Shown here piece by piece: positions 16,291-25,471 of a DNA stretch of 64,000 nucleotides. This DNA comes from an uncultured SAR116 cluster alpha proteobacterium. Lineage in GTDB: Bacteria > Pseudomonadota > Alphaproteobacteria > Puniceispirillales > Marisalimonadaceae. Within the stretch, counting starts at the first letter, position 1. Each line of letters opens with the position of its first letter. The DNA is taken from NCBI GenBank assembly GCA_902539895.1, contig CACBMD010000004.1, forward strand, positions 1-64,000, given 5' to 3'. Under the pieces are notes generated by a model. That model made no database searches, was not told the origin of the DNA, and saw only the letters and a list, made by a program, of their open reading frames with translations. A program made the position numbers and the translations under genes.

Positions 16291-16327
16291 ATAAGTAATA
16301 AGATTGGCCGGCCATTTTTCTTGGAAG
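16291..16327 (-). promoter_or_regulatory. promoter-like motif P6 (helicase operon)
   Basis: On the minus strand TTCCAAGAA is followed by CTTATTAC, which starts exactly 22 nt after the first C of CCAAG, as in the five other copies. The spacer uniquely contains the perfect palindrome TGGCCGGCCA. The expected start of transcription, about 16285, leads directly into the structured leader. Confidence 0.7.
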
Positions 16328-16369
16328 ATAGATAATTAATTATTTAAGTAATTGATTTCTATAAATAAA

Positions 16370-19300
16370 TTAATTAATAGTGGATTCAATATTCACATAA
16401 GGCGCCCAGTAAAATGGATGGAGCCATTGTAAATTTTTGCTTTTTCTTAATTCATGTTGAGCTTTTTGAAGACTTTGTGATCGTGAAAAACCATCATTTT
16501 TAAATTTTTTCACAGCTGAAATCGAAAAATTTTTAGCAGAATTAGTTTCTATAGGCCATAAAGTAGACATTACACCATCAGATCCAGCCGAAAGAAATGA
16601 ACTTGCAAGACCTGCAAAAGGATTTTGATCTGAATCTTTTGTGTTAAATGTATTGCAAGCTGTTAATAAAACCCAATCTGCTTCAAGGTTAAGAGAGATA
16701 ATCTCACTAGATGATAGATAACCATCTTCAGTGTTTTGACTTCCAAAATTTGAGAGAGCAAGTCCTGGTTCGGATACTGGAGATAATTCAGAGGTCATAA
16801 ATCCATGAGTTGCAAAAACAATGATATTAAATTTATCTAATAATTGCTTTTTAAAAATCTCCTCACTAGCATTTTCTCCAATTAGAATTTTTCTGTCATT
16901 TTTTTTAAAAAGATCAGATATCATTTTTATCTCTTCTCTGGTTGAGGGAAGAGGTACAAGTTTTTCAAGATTAATATTTTTACCTTCATATGTAAGTTTT
17001 GATGACTTGAATTTCGGATCTCCTATACCCAAGAATTTGAATTTTTTTGTTAATCTGTTTTTCTTATTTTTAAACTTTATAATAGAAGGTACATAAGTAA
17101 CGTTATATACGTGATTCAACCACAGTATACTATCAAGTCCTGATGATTTTTCTGTTTGACTATTTTGCTTTGATATACCTCTTGAGGCCATATAAATAGG
17201 TGGATTTAATACGGCATTAGTTTCTTTTAATATAAGAGCTCCAAAGGGCAACTTATAAAAAATTCCATCTGCTGATATTCTTATTTCATCAATATTATTT
17301 TTAAAAATCGATAAAGGAAGTATTTTTTGTTGCAGTTTAAAAACTCTGTTCAAACTATAATTTGTTAACTGACCATTTATAGCCTTGTTATAATCGATAA
17401 TTTCATTATTGATTGATTTTAAATCATCAATGAGTTTGATTTTTACATCGTTTTTTGAAATTCCGTAAATTAATAATTTGTTAATGTCTTTTATTTCAAA
17501 AAAGTTTAAGTAAACCTGATTAGACGATAGGTTATTTTGAATTTCTTCTACTAAAGGTTTATTAAAATCAAAAATTTTATCTAAATATTCTTGGTTTGAT
17601 ATTTCATAATATTTTTCACTTAATATTGACTCATCTATAAATTTCACAATGTCTTTACTTATGTCTTTATTATCATTTAAATTATTGGATGATAGGAGTA
17701 ATAATCTTTTTCTTCTTTCAAAATACTCTCTATATTTGTGTTTATTCTCTTTTTTAATTATTGCTTGATAATTAATATAAGACTCTGAATTAGAAAATTT
17801 GCTTAAAATCAACAATCTTAATAAATTTGAATTTTTAATTTTGGTTTTATCTTTTTCAAATAAATATTCGTATATAATAAGTTGTGTTAATAAAGATATA
17901 TTTTTGTTTTTCTTGTTGCCTTTAAAAAATGATATTAGGTTTTTCATTATCTTATTTTGATCGTCTAATCCTCTATAAGATCGATAGCTGTCAGAAAATG
18001 AGTTTGTTTTGGCATCAGTCAAAAGTTGAATTGTTAACAATTTAATAAGATTATTTTTCAGATCAAAAAAAGATTGATAATCAATACCTGATGCATCATC
18101 ACTTAAATTCATTAATAAGTTTTCACTTAATTTAAGTATAAATTTTCTATTTGCTATGTCCTGAATTAATTCATCGTCATTTGCAATTTTGGATACTTCT
18201 TCAACATATATCTTGTTGAATTCAGAGAATTTAATTTTTTCTGATAGCGTCAATATAATTAGCATTTTCATTCGAGAGCTAAAAATAATGGATTCATCGT
18301 ACGCAAGTTTATTGATTAACTTAAAATCAATAAAATTATTTTTGTTTTTAACTAAATTTTCAACCACTGACATGAAGTATTGCTGAAAAATATATGGTAT
18401 CGCCATCTGTTTGGAATAGTTAATTAATTCTGGTAAAAATGGAGAACAATGATCTAACATTATTTGTTTCGCAAGATCTCCATTACCTTGCTGAACATAG
18501 TGTTGACTTAGTGATAGGGTGGTTTGGCAGACACCGACAATAGATGATATTTTAAAATAATTTGAAATTTCAGGTCTGTTTTTTAAATTAATTTTTTCTA
18601 GATTATTTTTTTTAATTTTTAGTTTATTTTTGTAGAATAAAATTAGATCATCGAAATTATTATTTTTTTTAAGATAATTTTCATAAATATTATCAAGAGT
18701 TTTTAAATTCACACTGTCATTCTTTTCTTTTTTATATATTTCAAGTGCGTATTTAACATATCCATCTTTTAATTGCGTGTCGGTTTCTGAAGCAATGTTA
18801 ATTAATTTATCAAGAAATTTTAAGTGCAATTCAGAGCCTTCACCTTGAGTTGAATATGCCTTTCTTTCCAATATCTTTATAATTTCGTACCAACTTTTAG
18901 GATTAAATAATCTCTGTGGATCAAGTTGATAAATCTCATTAAGATATTCTAATATATAAATCTGATTGAATTCAGAGACATTATTTTTCAGAAAATTATT
19001 AATCTTGTTATCATAAAAAATGTAACTTTCATTGAAGTTAGTAGTTTTTAATAATTTTTCATTATCTCTTAAAATACTCTCAAGTGCTAAATCCTTATAT
19101 TGATTAAAAATATTTTTATTTTGTAATAATATTTTTATCTCTTCATCAGTAAGATAATTTGAAAGTGCCATGAATTCTTGGGAAGTGAAACCTCTAAAAA
19201 TAGAGTTTAAACGTGTATTAAAATGAGCAAATATTTTTATTTTATCATCGATCAATATATGTTTGCTTTTAATAATATTTTTAAAAACTCGTCCCCAAAT

Positions 19301-19885
19301 CAACTTTGCTTTTGTCTTATCAAAAACATGCAAACTTAAAATGGAATTTGAAAATAGAAACTCGTCTTTAAAAAGTTTTAGCAGATTTTTATTCTGGCAA
19401 TCATCTTCTTTGACCAAACATAAAAAAATCTTACCATTTTCTGTATTTGAAAATGTGGTAACTATTTTGGTTTCGATGTTAAAAAATTTTGTTTCATTTA
19501 AAATTAGAAATCTAAGAATGTCCTGTTCACTAAAGTTTTGACTTTTGATTTTTTTGCTTAAGAATTGCATAAATTTATTGATGTCAACCTTCTGATTTCT
19601 CCATACCAAAAATTCAGAAGCAAGAATGTTTAAAGTTGAGGCATCTTGATGAAATTTTTTTGGAACTTTAGAAAAATCATATTTTCTTAAGAAATTTTGA
19701 AAATCTTTAATACTACTTGCTTTTTCAAGGTCTGAATTAGATTTATCTATGAATTCATTTAGCGTGTAATTTTTGAAATTATAATCTTCGGCTTTTAAAG
19801 AAATATTTAAAAATGAAACAATTATTATAAAAAATATAATATATTTTTTCAAAACTACATATCCTTGGTTTTTTCTGTTTTCCAA
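16370..19885 (-). CDS. exported CHAT-domain caspase-like protein (CHAT-1)
   Basis: 1171 residues. An N-terminal membrane/signal segment (YIIFFIIIVSFLNISLKAE) sends the rest to the periplasm. Residues 40-850 are helical and low in clear motifs, likely degenerate TPR-like helices. The C-terminal CHAT domain (about 870-1171) has His1027 in VFATHGF, Cys1077 in LLTACNTF, the GLASSFLSAGSDGVMSTLW core and the closing HPFYWAPY, so the caspase dyad is intact. The gene overlaps the membrane-protein gene by 31 bp, and a TTG at 19852 would give a more typical signal peptide start (KKYIIFF). It is the third gene of the sigma operon. A protease role is inferred from the dyad; the substrate is unknown, the neighbouring membrane protein being the obvious candidate. 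Confidence 0.85.
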   Translation of the reverse strand: MENRKNQGYVVLKKYIIFFIIIVSFLNISLKAEDYNFKNYTLNEFIDKSNSDLEKASSIKDFQNFLRKYDFSKVPKKFHQDASTLNILASEFLVWRNQKVDINKFMQFLSKKIKSQNFSEQDILRFLILNETKFFNIETKIVTTFSNTENGKIFLCLVKEDDCQNKNLLKLFKDEFLFSNSILSLHVFDKTKAKLIWGRVFKNIIKSKHILIDDKIKIFAHFNTRLNSIFRGFTSQEFMALSNYLTDEEIKILLQNKNIFNQYKDLALESILRDNEKLLKTTNFNESYIFYDNKINNFLKNNVSEFNQIYILEYLNEIYQLDPQRLFNPKSWYEIIKILERKAYSTQGEGSELHLKFLDKLINIASETDTQLKDGYVKYALEIYKKEKNDSVNLKTLDNIYENYLKKNNNFDDLILFYKNKLKIKKNNLEKINLKNRPEISNYFKISSIVGVCQTTLSLSQHYVQQGNGDLAKQIMLDHCSPFLPELINYSKQMAIPYIFQQYFMSVVENLVKNKNNFIDFKLINKLAYDESIIFSSRMKMLIILTLSEKIKFSEFNKIYVEEVSKIANDDELIQDIANRKFILKLSENLLMNLSDDASGIDYQSFFDLKNNLIKLLTIQLLTDAKTNSFSDSYRSYRGLDDQNKIMKNLISFFKGNKKNKNISLLTQLIIYEYLFEKDKTKIKNSNLLRLLILSKFSNSESYINYQAIIKKENKHKYREYFERRKRLLLLSSNNLNDNKDISKDIVKFIDESILSEKYYEISNQEYLDKIFDFNKPLVEEIQNNLSSNQVYLNFFEIKDINKLLIYGISKNDVKIKLIDDLKSINNEIIDYNKAINGQLTNYSLNRVFKLQQKILPLSIFKNNIDEIRISADGIFYKLPFGALILKETNAVLNPPIYMASRGISKQNSQTEKSSGLDSILWLNHVYNVTYVPSIIKFKNKKNRLTKKFKFLGIGDPKFKSSKLTYEGKNINLEKLVPLPSTREEIKMISDLFKKNDRKILIGENASEEIFKKQLLDKFNIIVFATHGFMTSELSPVSEPGLALSNFGSQNTEDGYLSSSEIISLNLEADWVLLTACNTFNTKDSDQNPFAGLASSFLSAGSDGVMSTLWPIETNSAKNFSISAVKKFKNDGFSRSQSLQKAQHELRKSKNLQWLHPFYWAPYVNIESTIN

Positions 19886-21795
19886 TCACCATCTTCATCA
19901 TATCCCATTTGGTCAATGAAGCCATCGTAGTTTGTATCAATCAACCATTCGTAACTTATAAAATTTTCTTCAATTTTTGGATAAACAAGAATATCACCTA
20001 TAGAGTCTTCATTAGTATCAAATACGTAATACTCAACATTTTTTTCATCATTAATGATTGCTATTATTTCAGCCTTATTGTCTCCGTCAAAATCTATAAA
20101 AATATTATTAATATCATTTTTATCTTCATCTATGTTTTTCCATGATTTTATATTTGGTGCATATAGTGTTTTTTTAAAAACATTAGAATAAAGTTTATAA
20201 AGCCCGTTACGTTCTAATTCTTGAACATTTTTTTTCTTTTCCCACTCCATATTCATAAATTTTTTATCAAAAATTTCTAGGGTTGTAGGCTGATAATTCA
20301 AAAGACCAATTGGGTATTTTTCTTCACTTTTTTCATCTTTGAAGAAGATAATTATTCTCTCTTTTCTCCAAGGTGGGTTTATTGAATATGTTTCTCCAAT
20401 TTTTGATCTAGTGTTAGCTTTATAATCCGCTATTAAAAAATTTTCTGTTTCGCATGGAGTGTCTTCTTCGATTTTCTCTAGTATTCTTAAACCTTCATTA
20501 GATTTAAGTACATTATCTATATAAATTGATCCATTATTATTATAGTCAAAATAAAACTCAATTTCATTACCTGAAAGTAATTTGTCGTTATCTGAAAATT
20601 TAAAAGTTTTTTTGGTTTTAGGATTTGTAACCATAATGTGAAATTGTTTATTAAATGCTTTTGGGTCTGACTTTAATTTTGGAAGAGTACAGTCTTTAAA
20701 ATTTAAAACTTTTCTTTGACTAGCAACTAAATTATTTTCTCCTCTCGATATCATAGCATTAGATCCCGGAAAAGTATTCTCAACACTTTCTAAATAAATT
20801 TCAGAGTCTGAAGATAAACTGGATAATTGAATTATTGCAGGATTTGATGCAACAATCGTACTGTTTGTTCCATATAATAATCCAGCCCCAATAAACAGGG
20901 GGGTGATTGCTGCAAAACTTAAATCCAAAGGTCTGAAAGTTATAAAGTCTTTTATTTTAGAAAAAAGACTTCTGTCTTTTGAAATAAATTCGGCCAGAAT
21001 TTCTTCATTTTTTTTTGAATTTTCTTCAATTTTAAGCCAATTTTCAAGAATTGAAGCGTCAGGTCCTTCATAATGATTTTTTAGACTTAATGAATATGAA
21101 TTAAATTTTTTCTGTATTTCAATTTTTTCTCTGAGCTCGCCATCATATTCAAGTATTAAATTAAATTTTTCTGCTTCTTTCATATCCAAATAACCATCTG
21201 TGAAAGCAAGTATTTTTTCACTATCAATAGACTTGGCAAAGGATACTAAACTAGTAAGCTTTTCAATTTCACTTTGATTTTTTCTAATTTTAGATCTTAC
21301 AAAAGCTAATTCACCATTTAACTGATTTTCATTTCTGATGTCTGGTTTGATCAGAAAATTCTGATTGGTGTTATTTGAGGTTTGTTTTTTAATAAAATCT
21401 TCAAGACCTTCATCAAGTCTCTTATTTAATTCAAAACCTTTATCAATGGACTCCTCAAGAAGATTAATAAAACTAATTGCTGTAGAACCATATATGCTTT
21501 CACCATTATCTTTTGATTTAATCAAACTTTCTATAAAATAATTATTTTTAAAATTGTCACCGTTAGTTTCATGCCATGATAGAAATTTTTCAAGATCCCC
21601 AATCGTAACATTATCAATTTTAAAAATAGCTTTCTCTTCTTCAATTTTTTCTTGCTGTTCTCTAATTAAAAATCTTTCTTGTTCATAGAAACTTAAATCT
21701 TCTAAAAGTTGATCTTTTTTTAAACTTAATTCGTCTAACTCTAATTGATGGCTATCTATTAAATCCCTAATTATTTTAAAATGTTGTTCAGCCAT
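19855..21795 (-). CDS. single-pass membrane protein with cytoplasmic coiled coil, possible anti-sigma/sensor
   Basis: 646 residues. The first 285 are charged and rich in coiled coil (LDELSLKKDQLLEDLSFYEQ and following). One membrane segment lies at about 291-309 (LSFAAITPLFIGAGLLYG), with basic residues before it, so the N-terminal half should be cytoplasmic and the rest periplasmic. The C-terminus carries Ca-binding-like loops: FDGDNKAE, DTNEDSIGD, DTNYDGFID and DEDGDWK. Its start overlaps the stop of the sigma gene by one base, and its end overlaps the CHAT-1 gene. This order (sigma, membrane protein, protease) is what one expects of a sigma factor held by a membrane anti-sigma factor, but no known anti-sigma motif is visible, so the role is inferred. 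Confidence 0.75.
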   Translation of the reverse strand: MAEQHFKIIRDLIDSHQLELDELSLKKDQLLEDLSFYEQERFLIREQQEKIEEEKAIFKIDNVTIGDLEKFLSWHETNGDNFKNNYFIESLIKSKDNGESIYGSTAISFINLLEESIDKGFELNKRLDEGLEDFIKKQTSNNTNQNFLIKPDIRNENQLNGELAFVRSKIRKNQSEIEKLTSLVSFAKSIDSEKILAFTDGYLDMKEAEKFNLILEYDGELREKIEIQKKFNSYSLSLKNHYEGPDASILENWLKIEENSKKNEEILAEFISKDRSLFSKIKDFITFRPLDLSFAAITPLFIGAGLLYGTNSTIVASNPAIIQLSSLSSDSEIYLESVENTFPGSNAMISRGENNLVASQRKVLNFKDCTLPKLKSDPKAFNKQFHIMVTNPKTKKTFKFSDNDKLLSGNEIEFYFDYNNNGSIYIDNVLKSNEGLRILEKIEEDTPCETENFLIADYKANTRSKIGETYSINPPWRKERIIIFFKDEKSEEKYPIGLLNYQPTTLEIFDKKFMNMEWEKKKNVQELERNGLYKLYSNVFKKTLYAPNIKSWKNIDEDKNDINNIFIDFDGDNKAEIIAIINDEKNVEYYVFDTNEDSIGDILVYPKIEENFISYEWLIDTNYDGFIDQMGYDEDGDWKTEKTKDM

Positions 21796-22733
21796 CAGAC
21801 ATTCACCCTAGTTTTTCCTTCGATGCAATTCATAAACGCTTCTCTAATTTGAATAGCAAGGTCGCCTACAGTTCCGGCTGCCATACCGAGTATTTCTGCA
21901 ATTTTTTCAGTTGTAGGTCTTTGTTGGTTAGTTATATCTTGATCAGGATGCAGGCTAAGATCCAAAATTGCTTTTTCTCTTTCAGTAAATTGCTTCTTGC
22001 AATCATCAATTCTCATCTTAAGTATTGTTATATCTTCTTCAGTATTTTCTGAAAGAACTTTTGATAAATTTTCATTTTTTAAAACCGAGGGTTTTGATTT
22101 TATTCCTACTCTTACATTTTTTCCACCTATGCCAATTTCACTAATTTCATGATCAAACCAAACTCTTATTGAAAATGTATGTTCATCAATTATTTCGTCG
22201 ATTACAATTTCATTGCCCCATTTATTTCTTAATCTATCTTTGGTTCTTTCACTGAGCTCGTTATCATTAAATCCTGTCAAAATTACAGCAGAACCCAAAT
22301 TTGCTTTATGAGGATTTTTTGTAGATATGAAAATTTTATTTTTGTCATTATTTTCTGTTCTGATTGAATTTTCTTTCAAGTGTAAAGGTTTCTTAATCTC
22401 AAATGGTTTGAAATCAAAAAATTGCTCATCTTTATCACTTAAGTTATAGACAGAGCGTTCTAGAGCAGCTTCATCACGTTCTTTTTTTTCAATATCATCG
22501 TGAAATATCCAATTTATTCTTTTTTTCACATAATTAGTTAAATTCTTACTTCGATCAATTTTTTCTGGGTTCTCCACAATTTTAAAACCAGCTCTTACAA
22601 ATAAATCTTCGGCATCATCGCGTGTTATATTAAATCTTGCTTGAGCATAATATATATAACTCTTGCGATCTCGCCAAATTTCTCTAGCGAGACTATTTTG
22701 GTTATGCTTCTGGGATTTGTTTGCTTCTGCCAT
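21795..22733 (-). CDS. sigma-70-family-like factor with inserted middle domain
   Basis: About 312 residues from the ATG at 22733 (a TTG at 22742 is less likely). Residues 28-95 resemble region 2 of extracytoplasmic-type sigma factors: YYAQARFNITRDDAEDLFV, NLTNYVKKRINWIFHDDI. Residues 240-308 resemble region 4: FTEREKAILDLSL, then a helix-turn-helix TEKIAEILGM..GTVGDLAIQIREAF. Between them sits an insert of about 100 residues with strands (KIFISTKNPH, AVILTGFND, IDEHTFSIRVWFD), longer than the linker of normal ECF factors. Promoter P5 of the six-copy family lies 25 bp upstream, pointing to autoregulation. It could also be a transcription factor without core-polymerase binding. Confidence 0.7.
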   Translation of the reverse strand: MAEANKSQKHNQNSLAREIWRDRKSYIYYAQARFNITRDDAEDLFVRAGFKIVENPEKIDRSKNLTNYVKKRINWIFHDDIEKKERDEAALERSVYNLSDKDEQFFDFKPFEIKKPLHLKENSIRTENNDKNKIFISTKNPHKANLGSAVILTGFNDNELSERTKDRLRNKWGNEIVIDEIIDEHTFSIRVWFDHEISEIGIGGKNVRVGIKSKPSVLKNENLSKVLSENTEEDITILKMRIDDCKKQFTEREKAILDLSLHPDQDITNQQRPTTEKIAEILGMAAGTVGDLAIQIREAFMNCIEGKTRVNV

Positions 22734-22756
22734 ATTATTCAATTAGTTTTTGTACG

Positions 22757-22792
22757 AATATTATAAGAACAATAAAACAAAATTCTTGGAAA
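22757..22792 (-). promoter_or_regulatory. promoter-like motif P5 (sigma operon)
   Basis: On the minus strand TTTTCCAAGAA and CTTATAAT, again with 22 nt between the first C of CCAAG and the first C of the second box. It is back to back with P1: the two CCAAGAA boxes form an inverted repeat (TTCTTGGAAAA, then TTTTCCAAGAA) around 22783-22818. It sits 25 bp before the sigma gene. Confidence 0.6.
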
Positions 22793-22808
22793 ATAAAAAA
22801 ATAATTTT

Positions 22809-22846
22809 TTTCCAAGAAAAATCTCCTTCCATTCTTATTACATATG
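22809..22846 (+). promoter_or_regulatory. promoter-like motif P1
   Basis: TTCCAAGAA (22810-) and CTTATTAC (22834-22841), 22 nt apart by the same measure, followed by the DUF4258-like gene at 22869. Divergent from P5. Confidence 0.7.
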
Positions 22847-22868
22847 AATGAAAAAAAAGGAGAGAAAA

Positions 22869-23150
22869 ATGCAGACATTAAATTTGACAAATCACGCAAA
22901 ACACAGAATCCAACAAAGAGGTATTACTGGTGATGTTGTCCAATTCATCATGGATCAGGCTGATAAGGTTGAATATTCCCGAGATGGAGCAAATGCAATA
23001 TTTGTATCAAGGAAGAGAATTAAAAAGCTAATTCAAAAGAAAGTTGTAAAACCGGCTCTTGCAGAAAAGGCAAATGGTGTAGTGCTTATTGAAAATAGTG
23101 GAGACGTGCTTACTGTTTTCCATCAAACAAGATCTCGGTTAAAGCACTAA
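22869..23150 (+). CDS. DUF4258-like small protein
   Basis: A 93-residue protein from the ATG at 22869, which has AAAAGGAGAG just upstream; an ATG at 22848 lies at the expected transcription start and is unlikely. The pattern LTNHAKHRIQQRGITGDVVQFIMDQADKVEYSR followed by a basic middle and a GDVLTVFHQTR ending is that of DUF4258, a small basic RNase-like (RelE/BECR-type) family sometimes acting as toxins. No antitoxin gene is next to it. It lies alone between P1 and P2 and is the first plus-strand member of the inferred regulon. Confidence 0.7.
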   Translation: MQTLNLTNHAKHRIQQRGITGDVVQFIMDQADKVEYSRDGANAIFVSRKRIKKLIQKKVVKPALAEKANGVVLIENSGDVLTVFHQTRSRLKH

Positions 23151-23176
23151 GACCATAAAATAAAAAAAGAGAAATT

Positions 23177-23214
23177 TTTCCAAGAAAAATATTCTCCCAA
23201 TCTTATTACATAAT
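23177..23214 (+). promoter_or_regulatory. promoter-like motif P2
   Basis: TTTTTCCAAGAA with the C at 23180, and CTTATTAC at 23202-23209: the same 22-nt step. It precedes the DUF2130-like and cyclotransferase genes by about 50 bp. Confidence 0.7.
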
Positions 23215-23262
23215 GAACATGCCAATTATTTGGCCTTTAACCTAAATTTCAAAGGGGAAAAA

Positions 23263-24429
23263 ATGCCTACACAATCAAACGAAATTGAATGCCCTCATTG
23301 TAAAAAAACTATTGATATTTCTTTATTCGCAAAAGGAGAACTTGCTCAAAAACTTGAAAGTGAGATTGAAAAAAAACTTACAAGTCAAATTGAACAAAAA
23401 CTCAGGGAAACCAATAAAGAAAATCTTGAGACATCAAAAGCAATGTTAAGAGAGCAGCTTAAAAATGAATTTCAAACAACAGTAGATCAGCTTAACAGTG
23501 AAGTAAAAGGTAATCTTAAGATGATTTCCGAACTGGAATTAAGTAAAGCCAAGCTTGAGATTGAAAAATTAAAAAAAGAAAATCAATTAAAGAAAATTGA
23601 AGAAGATAAAAATTTGGCAGTTTCAATTGCTGTAACTGAAGCTTTAAAAACAGAAAAGGCAAATAATGACAATGTTATTTCCGAAAAAGATTTAACTATT
23701 CAAAGTCTCCAGAATTCCATTGCTGAACTAGAAAGGCAGAGCCGACAGGGATCACAGCAAATGCAAGGTGAGGCGGGGGAAATTCTTATTGAAAAAATTC
23801 TTGAAAGAGAATTTCCCAGCGATAATGTCGAAGAAATTAAAAGAGGACAGGCTGGAGCGGATAGTGTGCTTAGAGTAAGGGGACCATCCGGAGCTGTTTC
23901 TGGATCAATTTATTTTGAGGCAAAACGAACAACATCATTTTCCAAACCATGGATTGAGAAACTAAAAAAAGATGTTGCAAAACAGAATGCCAGCGTAGGT
24001 GTTTTAGTAACTGAAACAATGCCTGTTGATAAAGAAAAACCTCATTTGGTTGATGGTATATGGGTTTGTCATTTCAGTGATTTTGTAACAGTCACAAAAA
24101 TTCTGAGACATGGTTTGGTAAATATTGCCAAAATCAGAAATGCAGAACTGGTTAGAACTGACAGAGCCCAGGTTATGTTTGATTACCTGATAAGTAAAAG
24201 GTTTGCAGATACTATGACAGCCATGCTTTCACCCATTTTTAAAATGTCAGAACAACTTCAAAAGGAAAGAACTGCCATTACAAGACAATGGGCAATCAGA
24301 GAAAAGATGATTGATGAGGTGATTTCAAATGCCAACATTTTTCATGGGCACCTTGTTTCTGTATCTGATAACGGAATGCCTGCAATTGAAGGCCTTGCAT
24401 CAATTAATGAATTAGATCAATTAAATTAA
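23263..24429 (+). CDS. DUF2130-like coiled-coil protein with nuclease-like C-terminus
   Basis: 388 residues from the ATG at 23263 (AAAGGGGAAAA upstream). It opens with a zinc ribbon half (IECPHCKKTIDISLF), then a long coiled coil (residues 30-165, ELAQKLESEIEKKL and onward), then a domain with GEAGEILIEKILEREFP, RGQAGADSVLRVRG and YFEAKRT, where E(x)n D(x)n ExK resembles a restriction-endonuclease-fold active site. This is the layout of DUF2130 proteins, which are thought to be DNA-acting nucleases. It is followed 10 bp later by the cyclotransferase-like gene, so both share promoter P2. Confidence 0.75.
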   Translation: MPTQSNEIECPHCKKTIDISLFAKGELAQKLESEIEKKLTSQIEQKLRETNKENLETSKAMLREQLKNEFQTTVDQLNSEVKGNLKMISELELSKAKLEIEKLKKENQLKKIEEDKNLAVSIAVTEALKTEKANNDNVISEKDLTIQSLQNSIAELERQSRQGSQQMQGEAGEILIEKILEREFPSDNVEEIKRGQAGADSVLRVRGPSGAVSGSIYFEAKRTTSFSKPWIEKLKKDVAKQNASVGVLVTETMPVDKEKPHLVDGIWVCHFSDFVTVTKILRHGLVNIAKIRNAELVRTDRAQVMFDYLISKRFADTMTAMLSPIFKMSEQLQKERTAITRQWAIREKMIDEVISNANIFHGHLVSVSDNGMPAIEGLASINELDQLN

Positions 24430-24439
24430 GGAAAAAATA

Positions 24440-25402
24440 ATGCATAACGCAAATGAGGAATATTACGAGCCTGAAACAACTATTCAGGATTTAAAGAAAA
24501 TGACAAATAAGATTGTACTTAGACTTGAGGATCTTAAAAGAAGAGTTGAAAGATCCGGTGTCAATTGGATTATCAAAAATGGAAAGGATTTTAAAAAAGA
24601 ACATTTTCCTTTCCCAGATCATATTTACTGGAGTGGAGCAAAGATTCAGGTAATTAAGGAAAAATTGAGTTCAGAAGGTTTTTTAAAACCTAGAACTTAT
24701 ATTATTACAAAGAACCCTTTTTTTGCTACTGGACTTATGGATTTGCTTGTTCAGTCCTATAATAACACGTTTGTAAGAGAGTATATGGATAGCGAATTCA
24801 GATATCTGTATCTAGAGGCTGCAGTAGAATTTTTCAGTGACAACAGATTGAATGATGATAAAAATATTTCAATTGAATATGTATTGGAATTTTTGAACTA
24901 CTCTCAAAATTTTGTAAAAAACTTTTATGAAATTTTACCTATGGTTAAAACAGAATTGTTTGAAGCATTTGTGACTACCAGACATCCAAACTTTTATTTT
25001 GCATATGGATCAAACATGGACCCTATCCAAATGGAAGAAAGATGTCCTGGAGCTGATCCTGTTGGTGTTGGATATATTGATAATTACAGGACAATCATTA
25101 ATGAAAGAGGGGTAGCAACCATTATTCAGGCTCCAGGTGAGTACGCTTGTGGAATTCTTTGGGCTGTAAGCGATAGTCATATTCAGACACTTGATGAAAA
25201 AGAGGGTGTTCGTTTTCGAACATATTTAAAAACTGAAAAATCTATCAAGCTTGAATGTGTTGAGTTACCAGCTCTTGTTTACATTGCCTCCAAATCATCA
25301 TCAGGCAAGCCAAGACCGGGATATCTTGAAAAGCTTATTCAAGGTGCCGATCATTTTAAGTTAGGGGATAAATTTAGAAACTATCTTAAAAATTTGAAAT
25401 AA
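24440..25402 (+). CDS. protein with C-terminal gamma-glutamylcyclotransferase (AIG2-like) domain
   Basis: 320 residues in two halves. The first 195 residues are helical and unassigned. Residues 197-310 are a GGCT/AIG2-like domain: FYFAYGSNMD is the YGSN substrate loop, and Glu in LDEKEGVRF is the catalytic acid position. Such domains release 5-oxoproline from gamma-glutamylamines or peptides. A second, shorter GGCT-fold protein is at 30874-31263. It follows the DUF2130-like gene and is the last gene before P3. What it acts on in a mobile element is unknown. Confidence 0.8.
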   Translation: MHNANEEYYEPETTIQDLKKMTNKIVLRLEDLKRRVERSGVNWIIKNGKDFKKEHFPFPDHIYWSGAKIQVIKEKLSSEGFLKPRTYIITKNPFFATGLMDLLVQSYNNTFVREYMDSEFRYLYLEAAVEFFSDNRLNDDKNISIEYVLEFLNYSQNFVKNFYEILPMVKTELFEAFVTTRHPNFYFAYGSNMDPIQMEERCPGADPVGVGYIDNYRTIINERGVATIIQAPGEYACGILWAVSDSHIQTLDEKEGVRFRTYLKTEKSIKLECVELPALVYIASKSSSGKPRPGYLEKLIQGADHFKLGDKFRNYLKNLK

Positions 25403-25411
25403 AAAAATAAA

Positions 25412-25449
25412 ATTCCAAGAAAAGTAAACTCTCAATCTTATTACTTGTG
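25412..25449 (+). promoter_or_regulatory. promoter-like motif P3
   Basis: ATTCCAAGAA (C at 25415) and CTTATTAC at 25437-25444, with the constant 22-nt step. It begins 9 bp after the stop codon of the preceding gene and leads to the gene at 25472. Confidence 0.7.
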
Positions 25450-25471
25450 AATATAACAATGGAGCTGTTTA

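Noticed and set aside
16370-22742. A true Craspase (type III-E CRISPR) system
   Set aside because: No Cas7-11 effector, no repeats, and the CHAT protein is exported; only the sigma-plus-CHAT theme is shared.
22869-23150. A toxin-antitoxin pair around the DUF4258-like gene
   Set aside because: There is no small partner gene within the unit bounded by P1 and P2.
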